Shown here: in pieces, positions 27,351 to 36,625 of the stretch
How positions within the stretch are numbered: the first letter of the stretch is position 1
How the letters are laid out: each line of letters opens with the position of its first letter
Assembly (NCBI GenBank): GCA_964593455.1
Contig: CAZQHK010000012.1
Span: 47,453-111,452, forward strand
Origin: CAZQHK01 sp964593455
Lineage (GTDB): Bacteria; Muiribacteriota; CAYSPT01
DNA: 64,000 nucleotides
Reading direction: 5' to 3'
Position numbers and translations under genes: made by a program
Notes under the pieces: model-generated
Database searches by the model: none
What the model saw: only the letters and a program-made list of their open reading frames with translations
Told to the model about the DNA's origin: nothing

Positions 27351-29360
27351 ATGAGGGTTGCACATAATATAACAGCGATGAATGCACATCGAAACCTTTC
27401 GATGACGCATGTTTCGCTCCAGAAGAGCCTGGAACGGCTGTCTTCTGGATTTAAGATCAATAGTGCGGCTGATGACGCTGGCGGACTGGCTATTTCAGAG
27501 AAGCTGCGGGCACAGATCAGTGGCCTCGAAATGGCCATGAGCAATGCCCAGGACGGTATATCTCTGATTCAGGTAGCTGAAGGAGCACTCGACCGCGGGC
27601 ACTCAATACTGCGCCGCATTCGTGATCTGACTGAAAAATCGGCTAACGGCGATAAAACCGATGCTGATCGTGAACACTACCAGGCAGAAGTAGACCAGCT
27701 CCTGGCAGAAGTCGATCGTATCGCCGCCACCACCGAGTACAACACCAAGAAACTGTTGAACGGTAATATTGGTGCCAGTGTTCAGGAGAAGGCCGACGCC
27801 GACGATCTGAACCAGGACTCGAAACTCGTGGTGGACAGTCTTGTCCGGACCAGTGGGGAGTATAAGGTATCAATCTATACACCTGCTACCAGGGCCAAGG
27901 CTATCATCGCCGGATCAGTGCCGGCCGCTACCGCTCCAGCCGGCGACGCCGCCGGTGGACTCTACACGTTCATCGGGACCGTGGCCGGAGACTATACCTT
28001 CAAGATCGAGGTGGAAGGTAAAGTCGCGTTGGCGACCGTGGACGCCAGAAATACCGCTGGGGACTCGATGAACGAGGCCATCCAGAAGATCAACCTGGCG
28101 CTCGAAGAAGCCGGCATCAACGCCACTGCTTCCTATGATCAGACGGGCGCTGGCAGCTACGGCAACACCCAGGCGGCCATAATCGTTTTGGCCAACGAGT
28201 ATGGGTCCAAGCATGAGGTCCGGGTAGAAGTATCATCTCAACCTCCTACGGGAGGGTTCACCGAGGTGAATCGGAACGCCGCCGCCGGTACTGCTTTCGC
28301 GCTTTACAACTCCGATCTTACCAACTCGGCGGGCAAACAGCTCACCTCCACTCTTCTTTCGGGCGGAACCGTCAATGACCTGGGTCTTCTCCAGTCGGTG
28401 GGCACCGGTACCTTCGCTATCACCACCAGGGATGGTGTCCGGAACATCGTCAGCGTGTCAGCTATACTGGCAGCTACCGCCAACGCCACCATCAACGATC
28501 TGCTGGCCCGGTTGGACGCCGTGGGCGGCGTATCAGCCACTTATTCCGAAACCGAAGGAACCTTTACCCTCATAGACAGCTCTACCGGTACCGGTAACTT
28601 CCAGGTTACTAACGGCAACGACGAAGATTACGGGATGGCGGACCTTCTCGGACTCTACCGGGTCGTGTACGGAAACGTCGTCGAAGGTGTTAGAACAGCA
28701 CGCACCACCGACTACGTTGTTAAGGTAACCGATCCGGAGTTGAACGAAGCTTTCCTCAAGGCTAATCTGGGTGACCGCTCAAGTTACTTCGCGTCCCAGG
28801 ATTCCACTTCTGCGCTTCTCACCAGCGGTGTCGATCCCGATCTCGGCGGCGATCTCAGCGCCGGTGCAGGCGGTATCGCCGGAATTTCGTTTACCCTGGA
28901 AGAGGTACAGATGCTGCAGGGTGACAGTCACTTCTCGATTTTGGCCAACGCCGGTAACCTGGTATTGCAGATCGGACCCAACGAGGGTGAGGACCACCGG
29001 ATAACGATCAACGTGAATGACATGTCGATCAGTGGTCTTGGTCTGCCATCGAAGTTCGATATCACCACTCAGCGGTCGGCTATGAATATGATGGATTCCA
29101 CCCTGATAGACATGGCCATCAACCGGATCTCCGCGCAGCGGGCCAGACTGGGAGCGCTCCAGAACCGGCTCGAGCATACGGTCAAAAACCTGGGCGTAAC
29201 CAGGGAGAACCTGCAGAGTTCGGAGTCCCGGATCCGCGACGCGGACATGGCCCTGGAGATGATGGAGTTCACCAAGAACCAGATCCTGATGCAGTCGGGG
29301 ACGGCCATGTTGGCGCAGGCCAACCAGGTGCCGCAATCGGTGCTCCAGCTACTCCAATGA
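27351..29360 (+). CDS. Flagellin 1 (669 aa)
   Basis: This structural subunit of the flagellar filament begins MRVAHNITAMNAHRNL. The D0/D1 motif LSSGFKINSAADDAGGLAISEKLRAQ lies near residues 31-56, and the C-terminal D1/D0 (SSESRIRDADMA...QILMQSGTAMLAQANQ) ends LQLLQ. Between them are about 430 extra residues, beta-rich and Thr/Ala/Gly-rich, which would form large D2/D3 outer domains with Flagellin_IN-like units; common flagellins have 270-500 residues. ATG 27351 follows AAGGAGG by eight bases, a leader shared by all members of the array. It is the most divergent of the four full-length copies and the one nearest the likely sigma28 promoter. Confidence 0.95.
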   Translation: MRVAHNITAMNAHRNLSMTHVSLQKSLERLSSGFKINSAADDAGGLAISEKLRAQISGLEMAMSNAQDGISLIQVAEGALDRGHSILRRIRDLTEKSANGDKTDADREHYQAEVDQLLAEVDRIAATTEYNTKKLLNGNIGASVQEKADADDLNQDSKLVVDSLVRTSGEYKVSIYTPATRAKAIIAGSVPAATAPAGDAAGGLYTFIGTVAGDYTFKIEVEGKVALATVDARNTAGDSMNEAIQKINLALEEAGINATASYDQTGAGSYGNTQAAIIVLANEYGSKHEVRVEVSSQPPTGGFTEVNRNAAAGTAFALYNSDLTNSAGKQLTSTLLSGGTVNDLGLLQSVGTGTFAITTRDGVRNIVSVSAILAATANATINDLLARLDAVGGVSATYSETEGTFTLIDSSTGTGNFQVTNGNDEDYGMADLLGLYRVVYGNVVEGVRTARTTDYVVKVTDPELNEAFLKANLGDRSSYFASQDSTSALLTSGVDPDLGGDLSAGAGGIAGISFTLEEVQMLQGDSHFSILANAGNLVLQIGPNEGEDHRITINVNDMSISGLGLPSKFDITTQRSAMNMMDSTLIDMAINRISAQRARLGALQNRLEHTVKNLGVTRENLQSSESRIRDADMALEMMEFTKNQILMQSGTAMLAQANQVPQSVLQLLQ

Positions 29361-29438
29361 TCGGATAACGGGAGCCACCATTACCACATGATACTATCTG
29401 AACTCAAAGAACACGGTATAGATTAAACGGGATAAACC

Positions 29439-29454
29439 GGAGCAAGGATGCTCC
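29439..29454 (+). other. Leader hairpin before mini-flagellin
   Basis: GGAGC, loop AAGGAT, GCTCC, lying 20 bases before the AAGGAGG ribosome site. An equivalent hairpin precedes flagellin 2 at 29775-29790. No T-tract follows, so an mRNA stability or processing role is more likely than termination. Confidence 0.45.
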
Positions 29455-29489
29455 ATAGAACATAACAACCATCAAGGAGGATGAAAAAC

Positions 29490-29705
29490 ATGAGAGTTGC
29501 ACAGAATTTAAACCCGGTAAACGCCTACTGTAACCTGTCATTGGCTCGACAAAACTTCCAGGACTGCCTCGAGAGACTATCATCGTCGCTCAAATCCGGC
29601 CTGTCTGACGGCGCCGGTAACGGTGGAGACACGTCACAGCATCTCCCACCGGGACTGATAAGCGGGCAGTACTTCCAGGGGACCACTGTTGACGTGATTT
29701 TGTAA
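29490..29705 (+). CDS. Mini-flagellin or flagellin remnant (71 aa)
   Basis: The first 47 residues align with the flagellin D0 region: MRVAQNLNPVNAYCNLSLAR, then FQDCLERLSSSLKSG corresponding to LQKSLERLSSGFKIN. The sequence then leaves the family at SDGAGNGG and ends after 24 unrelated residues. The leader and AAGGAGG ribosome site match those of its neighbours, and ATG 29490 is the homologous start (an in-frame ATG lies nine bases earlier). Two Cys, unusual in flagellins, appear. It is either a decaying duplicate or a short D0-only peptide; the intact start signals and open frame keep the second possibility alive. Confidence 0.6.
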   Translation: MRVAQNLNPVNAYCNLSLARQNFQDCLERLSSSLKSGLSDGAGNGGDTSQHLPPGLISGQYFQGTTVDVIL

Positions 29706-29774
29706 CCGGCATGACCGGGCACGGCAACAACCAGAATCCATAACGAGTCAAACACACGGGAACTGAACCTAAAC

Positions 29775-29790
29775 GGAGCACGGACGCTCC
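29775..29790 (+). other. Leader hairpin before flagellin 2
   Basis: GGAGC, loop ACGGAC, GCTCC then TTTG. It is homologous in position to 29439-29454 but with a changed loop. Confidence 0.45.
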
Positions 29791-29823
29791 TTTGAACGGA
29801 CACATCAAGGAGGATGAAACGAC

Positions 29824-31848
29824 ATGAGAGTTGCACATAACATCACCGCCATGAACGCCCATCGCAACCTGCAAATGACGCATGGGGCCCTCAATAAAAC
29901 CCTGCAGCGCCTTTCTTCGGGATTCAAGATCAACTCGGCCGGGGACGACGCCGGCGGACTGGCTATCAGTGAAAAACTGCGGGCCCAGGTAAGCGGCCTC
30001 GAGGTAGCCATCAGCAATGCCCAGGACGGAGTCTCCCTTATCCAAACCGCCGAAGGGGCGCTTGACCGGAACCACGCCATCTTGCGGCGTATCAGGGATT
30101 TGACGGAGATGGCCTCTAATGGCGACAAGACCGACGCCGATCGGGAACACTACCAGGCGGAAGTGAACCAACTTTTGGAGGAGATCGACCGCATTGCCGC
30201 CACCACCGAGTACAACACCAAGAAACTGCTGGACGGTACCATCGGTTCAAAGGCGGCGGAGAAAGCCGACTCGGAGGGGATAAATAACGATTCGAAGTTG
30301 GCAGTGGACGGTATAATCCGGACGACCGGCGAATACAAGGTGACCGTTCTCCAGGCAGCCACCAAGGCTACCGCCTATATTGTGGGAGAAGCCGCAGTCA
30401 ACACCGTTCCTCCGGACCAGGCCGGCGGGCTCTACGAATTCGTCGGTAGCGTGGCCGGAGAGTTCACGTTTAAAATCGAGCAGGAAGGCAAGGTGGCTCT
30501 GGCCACAGTGACCTCCGTTGCGGGGGCCGGCGATTCCATGACCGAAGCCGTTCGCAAACTCAACATCGCTATGGAGGAAGAAGGAATCAAGGCCAGGGCC
30601 CATTACAACGAATTCGGCGACCTGCCGTTCGCGGCCGCCGGAACAAACACGCTGGCCATGATCAATATCGAGTCGACCGAGTACGGTTCGAAGCATGAAA
30701 TCCACATCGAAGTGTCGGCCCAACCGGTGGGGGGAGGATTCTCGGAAACGCTCAGAAACACCACCAGCGGTACCGCCTTTGCCCTGTACAACTCCGATTT
30801 AACCAATTCCGATGGGAAACTGGTCAACACACTCGATTTTCAGGGGGACGTTAATACCTACTGGTTGAACGAACGGTCGGCCGCCACCGACGGATGGCGG
30901 GGCGGCGTAATCGAGGTCACCACCAGGGGCGGCACCAACACCGTGGTCAGTGTCGGTGCGGACGTGGCTGTCACCATCACCAATCTGACGGCCGTGGCCA
31001 ACGTGACCGCTACCTGGGACGAAGCGAACGGCAGTATCAACATTACCGACAGTTCCAGTGGTTCGGGTGACTTCAAAATCGAGAACTACGACAATGTCAG
31101 TCTGACCAACTCTGACGTGGGCTGGGCCAACTGGTTGGGAATCTACCAGCAGACATACGGTAACGAGATCAGAGGGAGTCGGATATCCCGCACCAGGGAC
31201 TACGTGCTCCAGGTGGAGGATCCCGACCAGAACACCGCCATCCTGCGTGGACGGCTGGGCGATAGATCGAGTTTCTTTGCCGCCCAGGAGACCACTTCGG
31301 CAGTGCTCTCAAGCGGTGTTGACCCCGATTCCGGCGGCGAGATTCAGGCCGGAGCCGGCGGTATCGGCGGGATCTCTTTCAACCTGCATGAGATCCAGAC
31401 GGTGGAGAACCAGAGCCAGTTCTCCATCCTGGCCTCGGCGGGCAATTTGAGCCTGCAGATCGGGCCTAACGAAGGCGCTGACCACCGGATGACCATCACC
31501 GTGGACGACATGTCCGTGAGCGGTTTGGGACTGCCATCTCAACTGGACCTCTCCACCCAGCGGGCGGCCATGGCTTTGATGGACTCCGCGCAGGTTGACC
31601 GGGCCATCAACCGGGTCTCGAAACAACGGGCCAAACTGGGAGCGCTCCAGAACCGCCTGGAACACACGGTGCAGAACCTGGGAGTGACCCGGGAGAACCT
31701 GCAGAGCTCGGAGTCCCGGATCAGGGACGCCGACATGGCGGCGGAGATGATGGAATTTACCAAGAACCAGATTCTGATGCAGACGGGCACGGCTATGCTG
31801 GCGCAGGCCAACCAGGTACCGCAGTCGGTGCTCCAGCTGCTCCAATAG
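29824..31848 (+). CDS. Flagellin 2 (674 aa)
   Basis: This is a filament subunit with the same plan as flagellin 1: MRVAHNITAMNAHRNLQMTH, LSSGFKINSAGDDAGGLAIS, a long variable middle, and SSESRIRDADMAAEMMEFTK to LQLLQ. The middle differs clearly from copies 3 and 4 (for example the Trp-containing stretch WLNERSAATDGWRGG near 350), so it would present another surface. It is preceded by AAGGAGG and an internal spacer carrying no recognisable promoter. Read-through from upstream or an unrecognised promoter would be needed. Confidence 0.95.
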   Translation: MRVAHNITAMNAHRNLQMTHGALNKTLQRLSSGFKINSAGDDAGGLAISEKLRAQVSGLEVAISNAQDGVSLIQTAEGALDRNHAILRRIRDLTEMASNGDKTDADREHYQAEVNQLLEEIDRIAATTEYNTKKLLDGTIGSKAAEKADSEGINNDSKLAVDGIIRTTGEYKVTVLQAATKATAYIVGEAAVNTVPPDQAGGLYEFVGSVAGEFTFKIEQEGKVALATVTSVAGAGDSMTEAVRKLNIAMEEEGIKARAHYNEFGDLPFAAAGTNTLAMINIESTEYGSKHEIHIEVSAQPVGGGFSETLRNTTSGTAFALYNSDLTNSDGKLVNTLDFQGDVNTYWLNERSAATDGWRGGVIEVTTRGGTNTVVSVGADVAVTITNLTAVANVTATWDEANGSINITDSSSGSGDFKIENYDNVSLTNSDVGWANWLGIYQQTYGNEIRGSRISRTRDYVLQVEDPDQNTAILRGRLGDRSSFFAAQETTSAVLSSGVDPDSGGEIQAGAGGIGGISFNLHEIQTVENQSQFSILASAGNLSLQIGPNEGADHRMTITVDDMSVSGLGLPSQLDLSTQRAAMALMDSAQVDRAINRVSKQRAKLGALQNRLEHTVQNLGVTRENLQSSESRIRDADMAAEMMEFTKNQILMQTGTAMLAQANQVPQSVLQLLQ

Positions 31849-32036
31849 AAAGGAATAAATAACGTGTAGCAAAAACATCCGGTAGAAGCCGCTGTATAAC
31901 GGAGGAGCAGTGGCTTGAAGAAGGGACGGATCCCAGACCGGTTATTTACTCCAAAGAAATATCCGCCGGGCAAGGAAGCCCCAGCGGACGTGAGAGAAAA
32001 ACGAGAACAAAAAAACATCAAGGAGGATGAACAAAA

Positions 32037-34070
32037 ATGAGAGTTGCACACAACATATCCGCGATGAACGCACACAGAAACCTGAACATGAACAACCGCC
32101 AACTGCAGAAGACTTTGAGCCGGCTTTCTTCAGGGTTCAGGATCAACTCGGCCGGGGACGACGCCGGCGGACTGGCCATCAGTGAAAAACTGCGGGCCCA
32201 GGTAAGCGGCCTCGAGGTAGCGGTCTCAAACGCCCAGGACGGGATCTCACTGATTCAGACCGCCGAAGGCGCCCTGGACCGGACTCACGCCATCCTGCGC
32301 CGGATCAGAGATCTGACGGAGATGGCCTCCAACGGCGACAAGACCGACGCCGACCGGGAACACTATCAGGCTGAGGTGAATGCGCTTTTAGAAGAAATAG
32401 ACCGGATCGCCGCCACCACCGAGTACAACACCAAAAAACTGCTGGACGGCACCATCGGCAGCAAAGCCGAGGAGAAAGCCGATAGCGACAGTCTCAACAC
32501 CGATTCAAAATTGGTTGTTGACGGCATCATCAGGTCAACCGGTGAGTACAAGGTGTCCGTGTACACGGCGGCTGAGAAAGCCAAGGCCATCATCGTCGGC
32601 GGAGTTCTCGTTGCGGCAGCCCCTGCCGCTGAGGCAGCCGGCGCTTTCACCACATTCCTTGGAGGGGCCACTCTGGCTGGTGACTACACCTTCAAGATCG
32701 AGCAGGAAGGAGACGTGGCCCTGGCCACGGTAACGGCGGCGTCCAACGCCGGTGATTCCATGAGCGACGCGGTCAAGAAGATCAACGCTGCCCTGGCGGA
32801 TGCCGGCATCGACGCGGTGGCGGTCTACGACCAGACCGGCGACAGCAGTTACACTAATACGTATGCCAGCATCGTTATCGAATCCACCAAGTTCGGGTCT
32901 AAGCACGACATCCACGTAGAGGTCTCCAAACAACCCGCAACCGGTCGATATGCCGAGACGCTGAGGAATGTCACCAGCGGCCAAGCGTTTGCCATCTACA
33001 ACTCGGACCTGACCGATGCCACGGGAAAACTCCTGGCTACCACCCAAGTCGGTGGCCTGGCCGCGGCTGCTCAGGCTGCCGAAGACATAGGCCTGCTGCA
33101 GACCGTGGGTACCGGCACGTTCGCCGTCATCACGCGTGATGGAACCCGGAACATCGTCAGTATCTCGGCCATGGTGGCGGCCACCGCCGACTCCACCATC
33201 AGCGACCTGCTGGCGCGGTTGGACGCTGTGACCAACGTGTCGGCCACTTACGACGAATCGACGGGGGCTTTCAATCTGACCGACAGCACCACCGGTACGG
33301 GCAACTTCCAGGTGGTCAACGGTGACGATGCCGCCTACGGTATGGCGGACGTGCTGGGGCTTTACCGGACGGAGTACGGGAACGAGATCAACGGTGTACG
33401 GATATCCCGTACCCAGGACTATATGCTGAAAGTCACCGATCCCGACCGCAACTTCGCCTACCTGAAAGCCAATCTTGGGGACCGTTCGAGTTACTTCGCG
33501 TCCCAGGACACCACCTCGGCGGTGTTGACCAGTGGTGTGGACCCGGATTCCGGCGGCGAATTCGTCTCGGGGGCCGGCGGTATCGCCGGTATCTCGTTCA
33601 GCCTGGAAGAAGTGCAGATGGAAAACCTGGGGCAGAGCTCGTTTTCCGTCCTGGCTTCAGCCGGCAACCTGACGCTGCAGATCGGTCCCAACGAGGGCTG
33701 GGACCACCGGATGACCATCACCGTGGACGACATGTCCGTGACCGGTATCGGGCTCACGCAGGAGCTTGATATTTCTACTCAGAGGGCGGCTATGGCCCTG
33801 ATCGACACCACCATGATCGATCAGTCGATCAACCGGGTGTCTAAACAGCGAGGCAAATTGGGAGCGCTCCAGAACCGGCTTGAGCATACAATCAAGAACC
33901 TGAGCGTCACCCGGGAGAACCTGCAAAGCTCTGAATCAAGAATCAGGGACGCCGACATGGCGGCTGAGATGATGGAATTCACCAAGAACCAGATCCTGCT
34001 CCAGACGGGCACGGCCATGCTGGCCCAGGCGAACACCATCTCCCAGTCGGTACTCCAGTTACTCCAGTAG
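32037..34070 (+). CDS. Flagellin 3 (677 aa)
   Basis: This is a filament subunit with N-terminal MRVAHNISAMNAHRNLNMNN and LSSGFRINSAGDDAGGLAIS. It is very similar to flagellin 4 along the whole length, including the variable middle (YKVSVYTAAEKAKAIIVGG, ATTQVGGLAAAAQAAEDIGL), which points to a recent duplication. The C terminus reads ILLQTGTAMLAQANTISQSV. The ribosome site AAGGAGG is nine bases before the ATG. The coding sequence is richer in G+C than the spacers. Confidence 0.95.
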   Translation: MRVAHNISAMNAHRNLNMNNRQLQKTLSRLSSGFRINSAGDDAGGLAISEKLRAQVSGLEVAVSNAQDGISLIQTAEGALDRTHAILRRIRDLTEMASNGDKTDADREHYQAEVNALLEEIDRIAATTEYNTKKLLDGTIGSKAEEKADSDSLNTDSKLVVDGIIRSTGEYKVSVYTAAEKAKAIIVGGVLVAAAPAAEAAGAFTTFLGGATLAGDYTFKIEQEGDVALATVTAASNAGDSMSDAVKKINAALADAGIDAVAVYDQTGDSSYTNTYASIVIESTKFGSKHDIHVEVSKQPATGRYAETLRNVTSGQAFAIYNSDLTDATGKLLATTQVGGLAAAAQAAEDIGLLQTVGTGTFAVITRDGTRNIVSISAMVAATADSTISDLLARLDAVTNVSATYDESTGAFNLTDSTTGTGNFQVVNGDDAAYGMADVLGLYRTEYGNEINGVRISRTQDYMLKVTDPDRNFAYLKANLGDRSSYFASQDTTSAVLTSGVDPDSGGEFVSGAGGIAGISFSLEEVQMENLGQSSFSVLASAGNLTLQIGPNEGWDHRMTITVDDMSVTGIGLTQELDISTQRAAMALIDTTMIDQSINRVSKQRGKLGALQNRLEHTIKNLSVTRENLQSSESRIRDADMAAEMMEFTKNQILLQTGTAMLAQANTISQSVLQLLQ

Positions 34071-34084
34071 GATAGGTAAAGGCG

Positions 34085-34120
34085 GGAGCGCCTCCGGCCT
34101 TGACCGGGCCGGGGTGCTCC
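34085..34120 (+). other. Hairpin between flagellins 3 and 4
   Basis: GGAGC pairs with GCTCC, enclosing an inner stem CCGGCC/GGCCGG. There is no T-tract. It sits 15 bases after the flagellin 3 stop codon and may protect or process the transcript. Confidence 0.45.
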
Positions 34121-34241
34121 AGGACAGTCCGGAACGACGGGATATACCCTCTCCGGATGTGACGGTAAGAATACAAAGAGGACAGAGAAGTATTGGCATG
34201 GATGCTAAGCAGAAAATAAAACCTCAAGGAGGATACATAAA

Positions 34242-36278
34242 ATGAGAGTTGCACACAACATATCCGCGATGAACGCACACAGAAACTTGGGAATGAACCA
34301 GCGTCAGATGCAAAAAACGCTCAGTCGGTTGGCTTCGGGATTCAGGATCAACTCGGCTGCGGACGACGCCGGCGGACTGGCCATCAGTGAAAAACTGCGG
34401 GCCCAGGTAAGCGGCTTGGAAGTAGCGGTTTCCAACGCCCAGGACGGGATCTCACTGATTCAGACCGCTGAAGGCGCCCTGGACCGAACTCACGCCATAC
34501 TGAGGCGTATAAGAGATCTCACAGAAATGTCTGCCAACGGCGACAAGACCGACGCCGATCGGGAGCACTACCAGGCCGAGGTGGACGCGCTTTTAGAGGA
34601 GATCGACCGGATCTCCGCCACTACCGAGTACAATACCAAGAAACTGCTGGACGGCACTATCGGCAGTAAGGCGGTGGAAAAAAGCGACAGCGATTCCGTT
34701 AACGTTGATTCGAAGCTGGTGGTTGACGGTATCATCAGGTCTACCGGCGAGTACAAGGTGTCCGTGTACACGGCGGCGGAGAAAGCCAGGGCCATCATCG
34801 TGGGCGGGGTCACAACCGGCGTGGCGCCGTCGGTGGATGCTGCGGGCGGGTTCTACACATTTATCGGGACCGTTGCCGGAGACTATACCTTTAAAATCGA
34901 GCAGGAAGGCGAGGTGGCGCTGGCCACGGTGACGGCGGCGTCCAATGCCGGCGATTCCATGAGCGAGGTGGTTGCCAAGATAAACGAGGCTATGGAAGCA
35001 AGTGGTATCGAGGCGAAGGCGGTCTACGACCAGACCGGCGACAGCAGTTACACCAATTCCTATGCCGGGTTGATCATTGAGTCCACCGGATTCGGATCGA
35101 AACACGACATCCATGTGGAGGTGTCCAAACAACCTGCTGCCGGCAATTTCGCCGAATCGCTGAGGAACGTCACCAGCGGCCAAGCGTTTGCTATCTACAA
35201 CTCCGATCTGACCAACAAGACGGGAAAACTCCTGGCCACCACCCAGGTTGGCGGATTGGCGGCCGCCGCTCAGGCTGTCGAAGATATCGGCCTGATGCAG
35301 ACCGTGGGTACCGGTACCTTCGCTGTCATCACCCGCGACGGGACCCGGAACATCGTCAGCATCTCGGCTATGATTACGGCCACCACCGACGCCACCATCA
35401 GCGATTTGTTGGGGAGGTTGGAAGCCGTGACTAACGTATCGGCCACCTACGATGAGTCGTCGGGATCTTTCACCCTGACCGACAGCACCACCGGTACAGG
35501 GAACTTCCAGGTAGTCAACGGTAACGACGACGCTTACGGTATGGCGGACTTGATAGGGCTTTACCGGACGGAGTACGGGAACGAGATCGAGGGGGTCCGT
35601 ATATCCCGTACCCAGGACTACATGCTGAAAGTCACCGATCCGGACCGTAACTTCGCTTACCTGAGAGCTAATTTAGGTGACCGTTCAAGCTATTTCGCCT
35701 CCCAGGGTACCACCTCGGCGGTACTCTCCAGCGGAGTTGATCCCGATTCAGGCGGTGAGATAGCCTCGGGTGCGGGCGGTATAGCCGGTGTCTCTTTCGC
35801 CCTGGAAGAGGTACAGATGCGGGGTGCTACCGTGGCCGGGCAAAGTTCGTTTTCCATCCTGGCTTCCGCGGGCAACCTGACACTGCAGATCGGGCCCAAC
35901 GAGGGTTGGGACCACCGGATGACGATCACCGTAGACGACATGTCGGTGACCGGTATCGGGCTTACGCAGGAGCTTGATATCTCCACCCAGCGGGCGGCCA
36001 TGGCGGTGATCGATTCGACCCTGATCGACCAGGGGATCAACCGGGTCTCCAAACAGCGAGGCAAACTGGGAGCGCTTCAGAACCGGCTCGAGCACACCAT
36101 CAAGAACCTGAGTGTGACCCGGGAGAACCTGCAAAGCTCAGAAAGCAGAATCAGGGACGCCGACATGGCGGCTGAGATGATGGAGTTCACCAAGAACCAG
36201 ATCCTGATGCAGACGGGCACGGCCATGCTGGCCCAGGCGAACCAGATCTCCCAGTCGGTACTCCAACTGCTCGGATAG
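34242..36278 (+). CDS. Flagellin 4 (678 aa)
   Basis: This filament subunit is the closest relative of flagellin 3. It begins MRVAHNISAMNAHRNLGMNQ, with LASGFRINSAADDAGGLAIS, and ends QISQSVLQLLG rather than LLQ. An insert MRGATVAGQSS near residue 530 distinguishes it from copy 3. It is the last full-length member of the array and is followed by two hairpins and then a strong intrinsic terminator at 36595. Confidence 0.95.
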   Translation: MRVAHNISAMNAHRNLGMNQRQMQKTLSRLASGFRINSAADDAGGLAISEKLRAQVSGLEVAVSNAQDGISLIQTAEGALDRTHAILRRIRDLTEMSANGDKTDADREHYQAEVDALLEEIDRISATTEYNTKKLLDGTIGSKAVEKSDSDSVNVDSKLVVDGIIRSTGEYKVSVYTAAEKARAIIVGGVTTGVAPSVDAAGGFYTFIGTVAGDYTFKIEQEGEVALATVTAASNAGDSMSEVVAKINEAMEASGIEAKAVYDQTGDSSYTNSYAGLIIESTGFGSKHDIHVEVSKQPAAGNFAESLRNVTSGQAFAIYNSDLTNKTGKLLATTQVGGLAAAAQAVEDIGLMQTVGTGTFAVITRDGTRNIVSISAMITATTDATISDLLGRLEAVTNVSATYDESSGSFTLTDSTTGTGNFQVVNGNDDAYGMADLIGLYRTEYGNEIEGVRISRTQDYMLKVTDPDRNFAYLRANLGDRSSYFASQGTTSAVLSSGVDPDSGGEIASGAGGIAGVSFALEEVQMRGATVAGQSSFSILASAGNLTLQIGPNEGWDHRMTITVDDMSVTGIGLTQELDISTQRAAMAVIDSTLIDQGINRVSKQRGKLGALQNRLEHTIKNLSVTRENLQSSESRIRDADMAAEMMEFTKNQILMQTGTAMLAQANQISQSVLQLLG

Positions 36279-36292
36279 TAACGTGATAACCG

Positions 36293-36319
36293 GGGGCGCC
36301 CCGTTAACCGGGGCGCTCC
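36293..36319 (+). other. GC-rich hairpin after flagellin 4
   Basis: GGGGCGCCCCG pairs with CGGGGCGCTCC (11 bp, one G-T) around loop TTAAC, 14 bases after the stop codon. No T-tract follows. Confidence 0.5.
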
Positions 36320-36433
36320 GAAATGGCCGGGGAAAGAAGTTAGTCTCCGGCCCGGGACCAGGCTTCATGAAAATAAATAACAGAATCACCATAAGTACGG
36401 AAGCGGGAAGGAAGTAGACATGAGGCAAAAACG

Positions 36434-36470
36434 GGAGTGCCGCCAGTCAGGGAAGGCACCGCGGCACTCC
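36434..36470 (+). other. 10-bp hairpin, possible leader peptide region
   Basis: GGAGTGCCGC (36434-36443) pairs perfectly with GCGGCACTCC (36461-36470). It lies within a 17-codon frame starting at ATG 36419 behind GGAAGGAAG. A very short peptide is possible, but there is no downstream gene that it could attenuate. Confidence 0.35.
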
Positions 36471-36575
36471 TGAGGACCAGGACCTGGCCGTTAAGCGGTC
36501 GGGCAGGGAATGCGACGGGTGGCTTTGGGTTCAGGAAGGACCGGAAGCTACTCAAGCAAGGGAATCCTTCGCGGG

Positions 36576-36590
36576 ATGTGCAACCCTCAT
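36576..36590 (-). repeat. Inverted 15-nt flagellin-start fragment
   Basis: On the minus strand this reads ATGAGGGTTGCACAT, identical to the first 15 bases of flagellin 1. The frame stops after 12 codons and there is no ribosome site. It marks the far end of the array in the opposite orientation. Confidence 0.5.
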
Positions 36591-36594
36591 ATTA

Positions 36595-36625
36595 ACCGGC
36601 GGCAGGTGCCGCCGGTCTTTTTTTT
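36595..36625 (+). terminator. Strong intrinsic terminator of the flagellin array
   Basis: CCGGCGGC and GCCGCCGG form a GC-rich stem with a very short loop, followed by CTTTTTTTT. It is the only classical terminator seen downstream of the flagellins. Its T-tract directly abuts the left inverted repeat of the next element. Confidence 0.9.

Noticed and set aside
27351..36278. Prophage or mobile-element origin for the flagellin array
   Set aside because: No integrase, transposase or attachment-site duplication; gene composition matches the surrounding genome.
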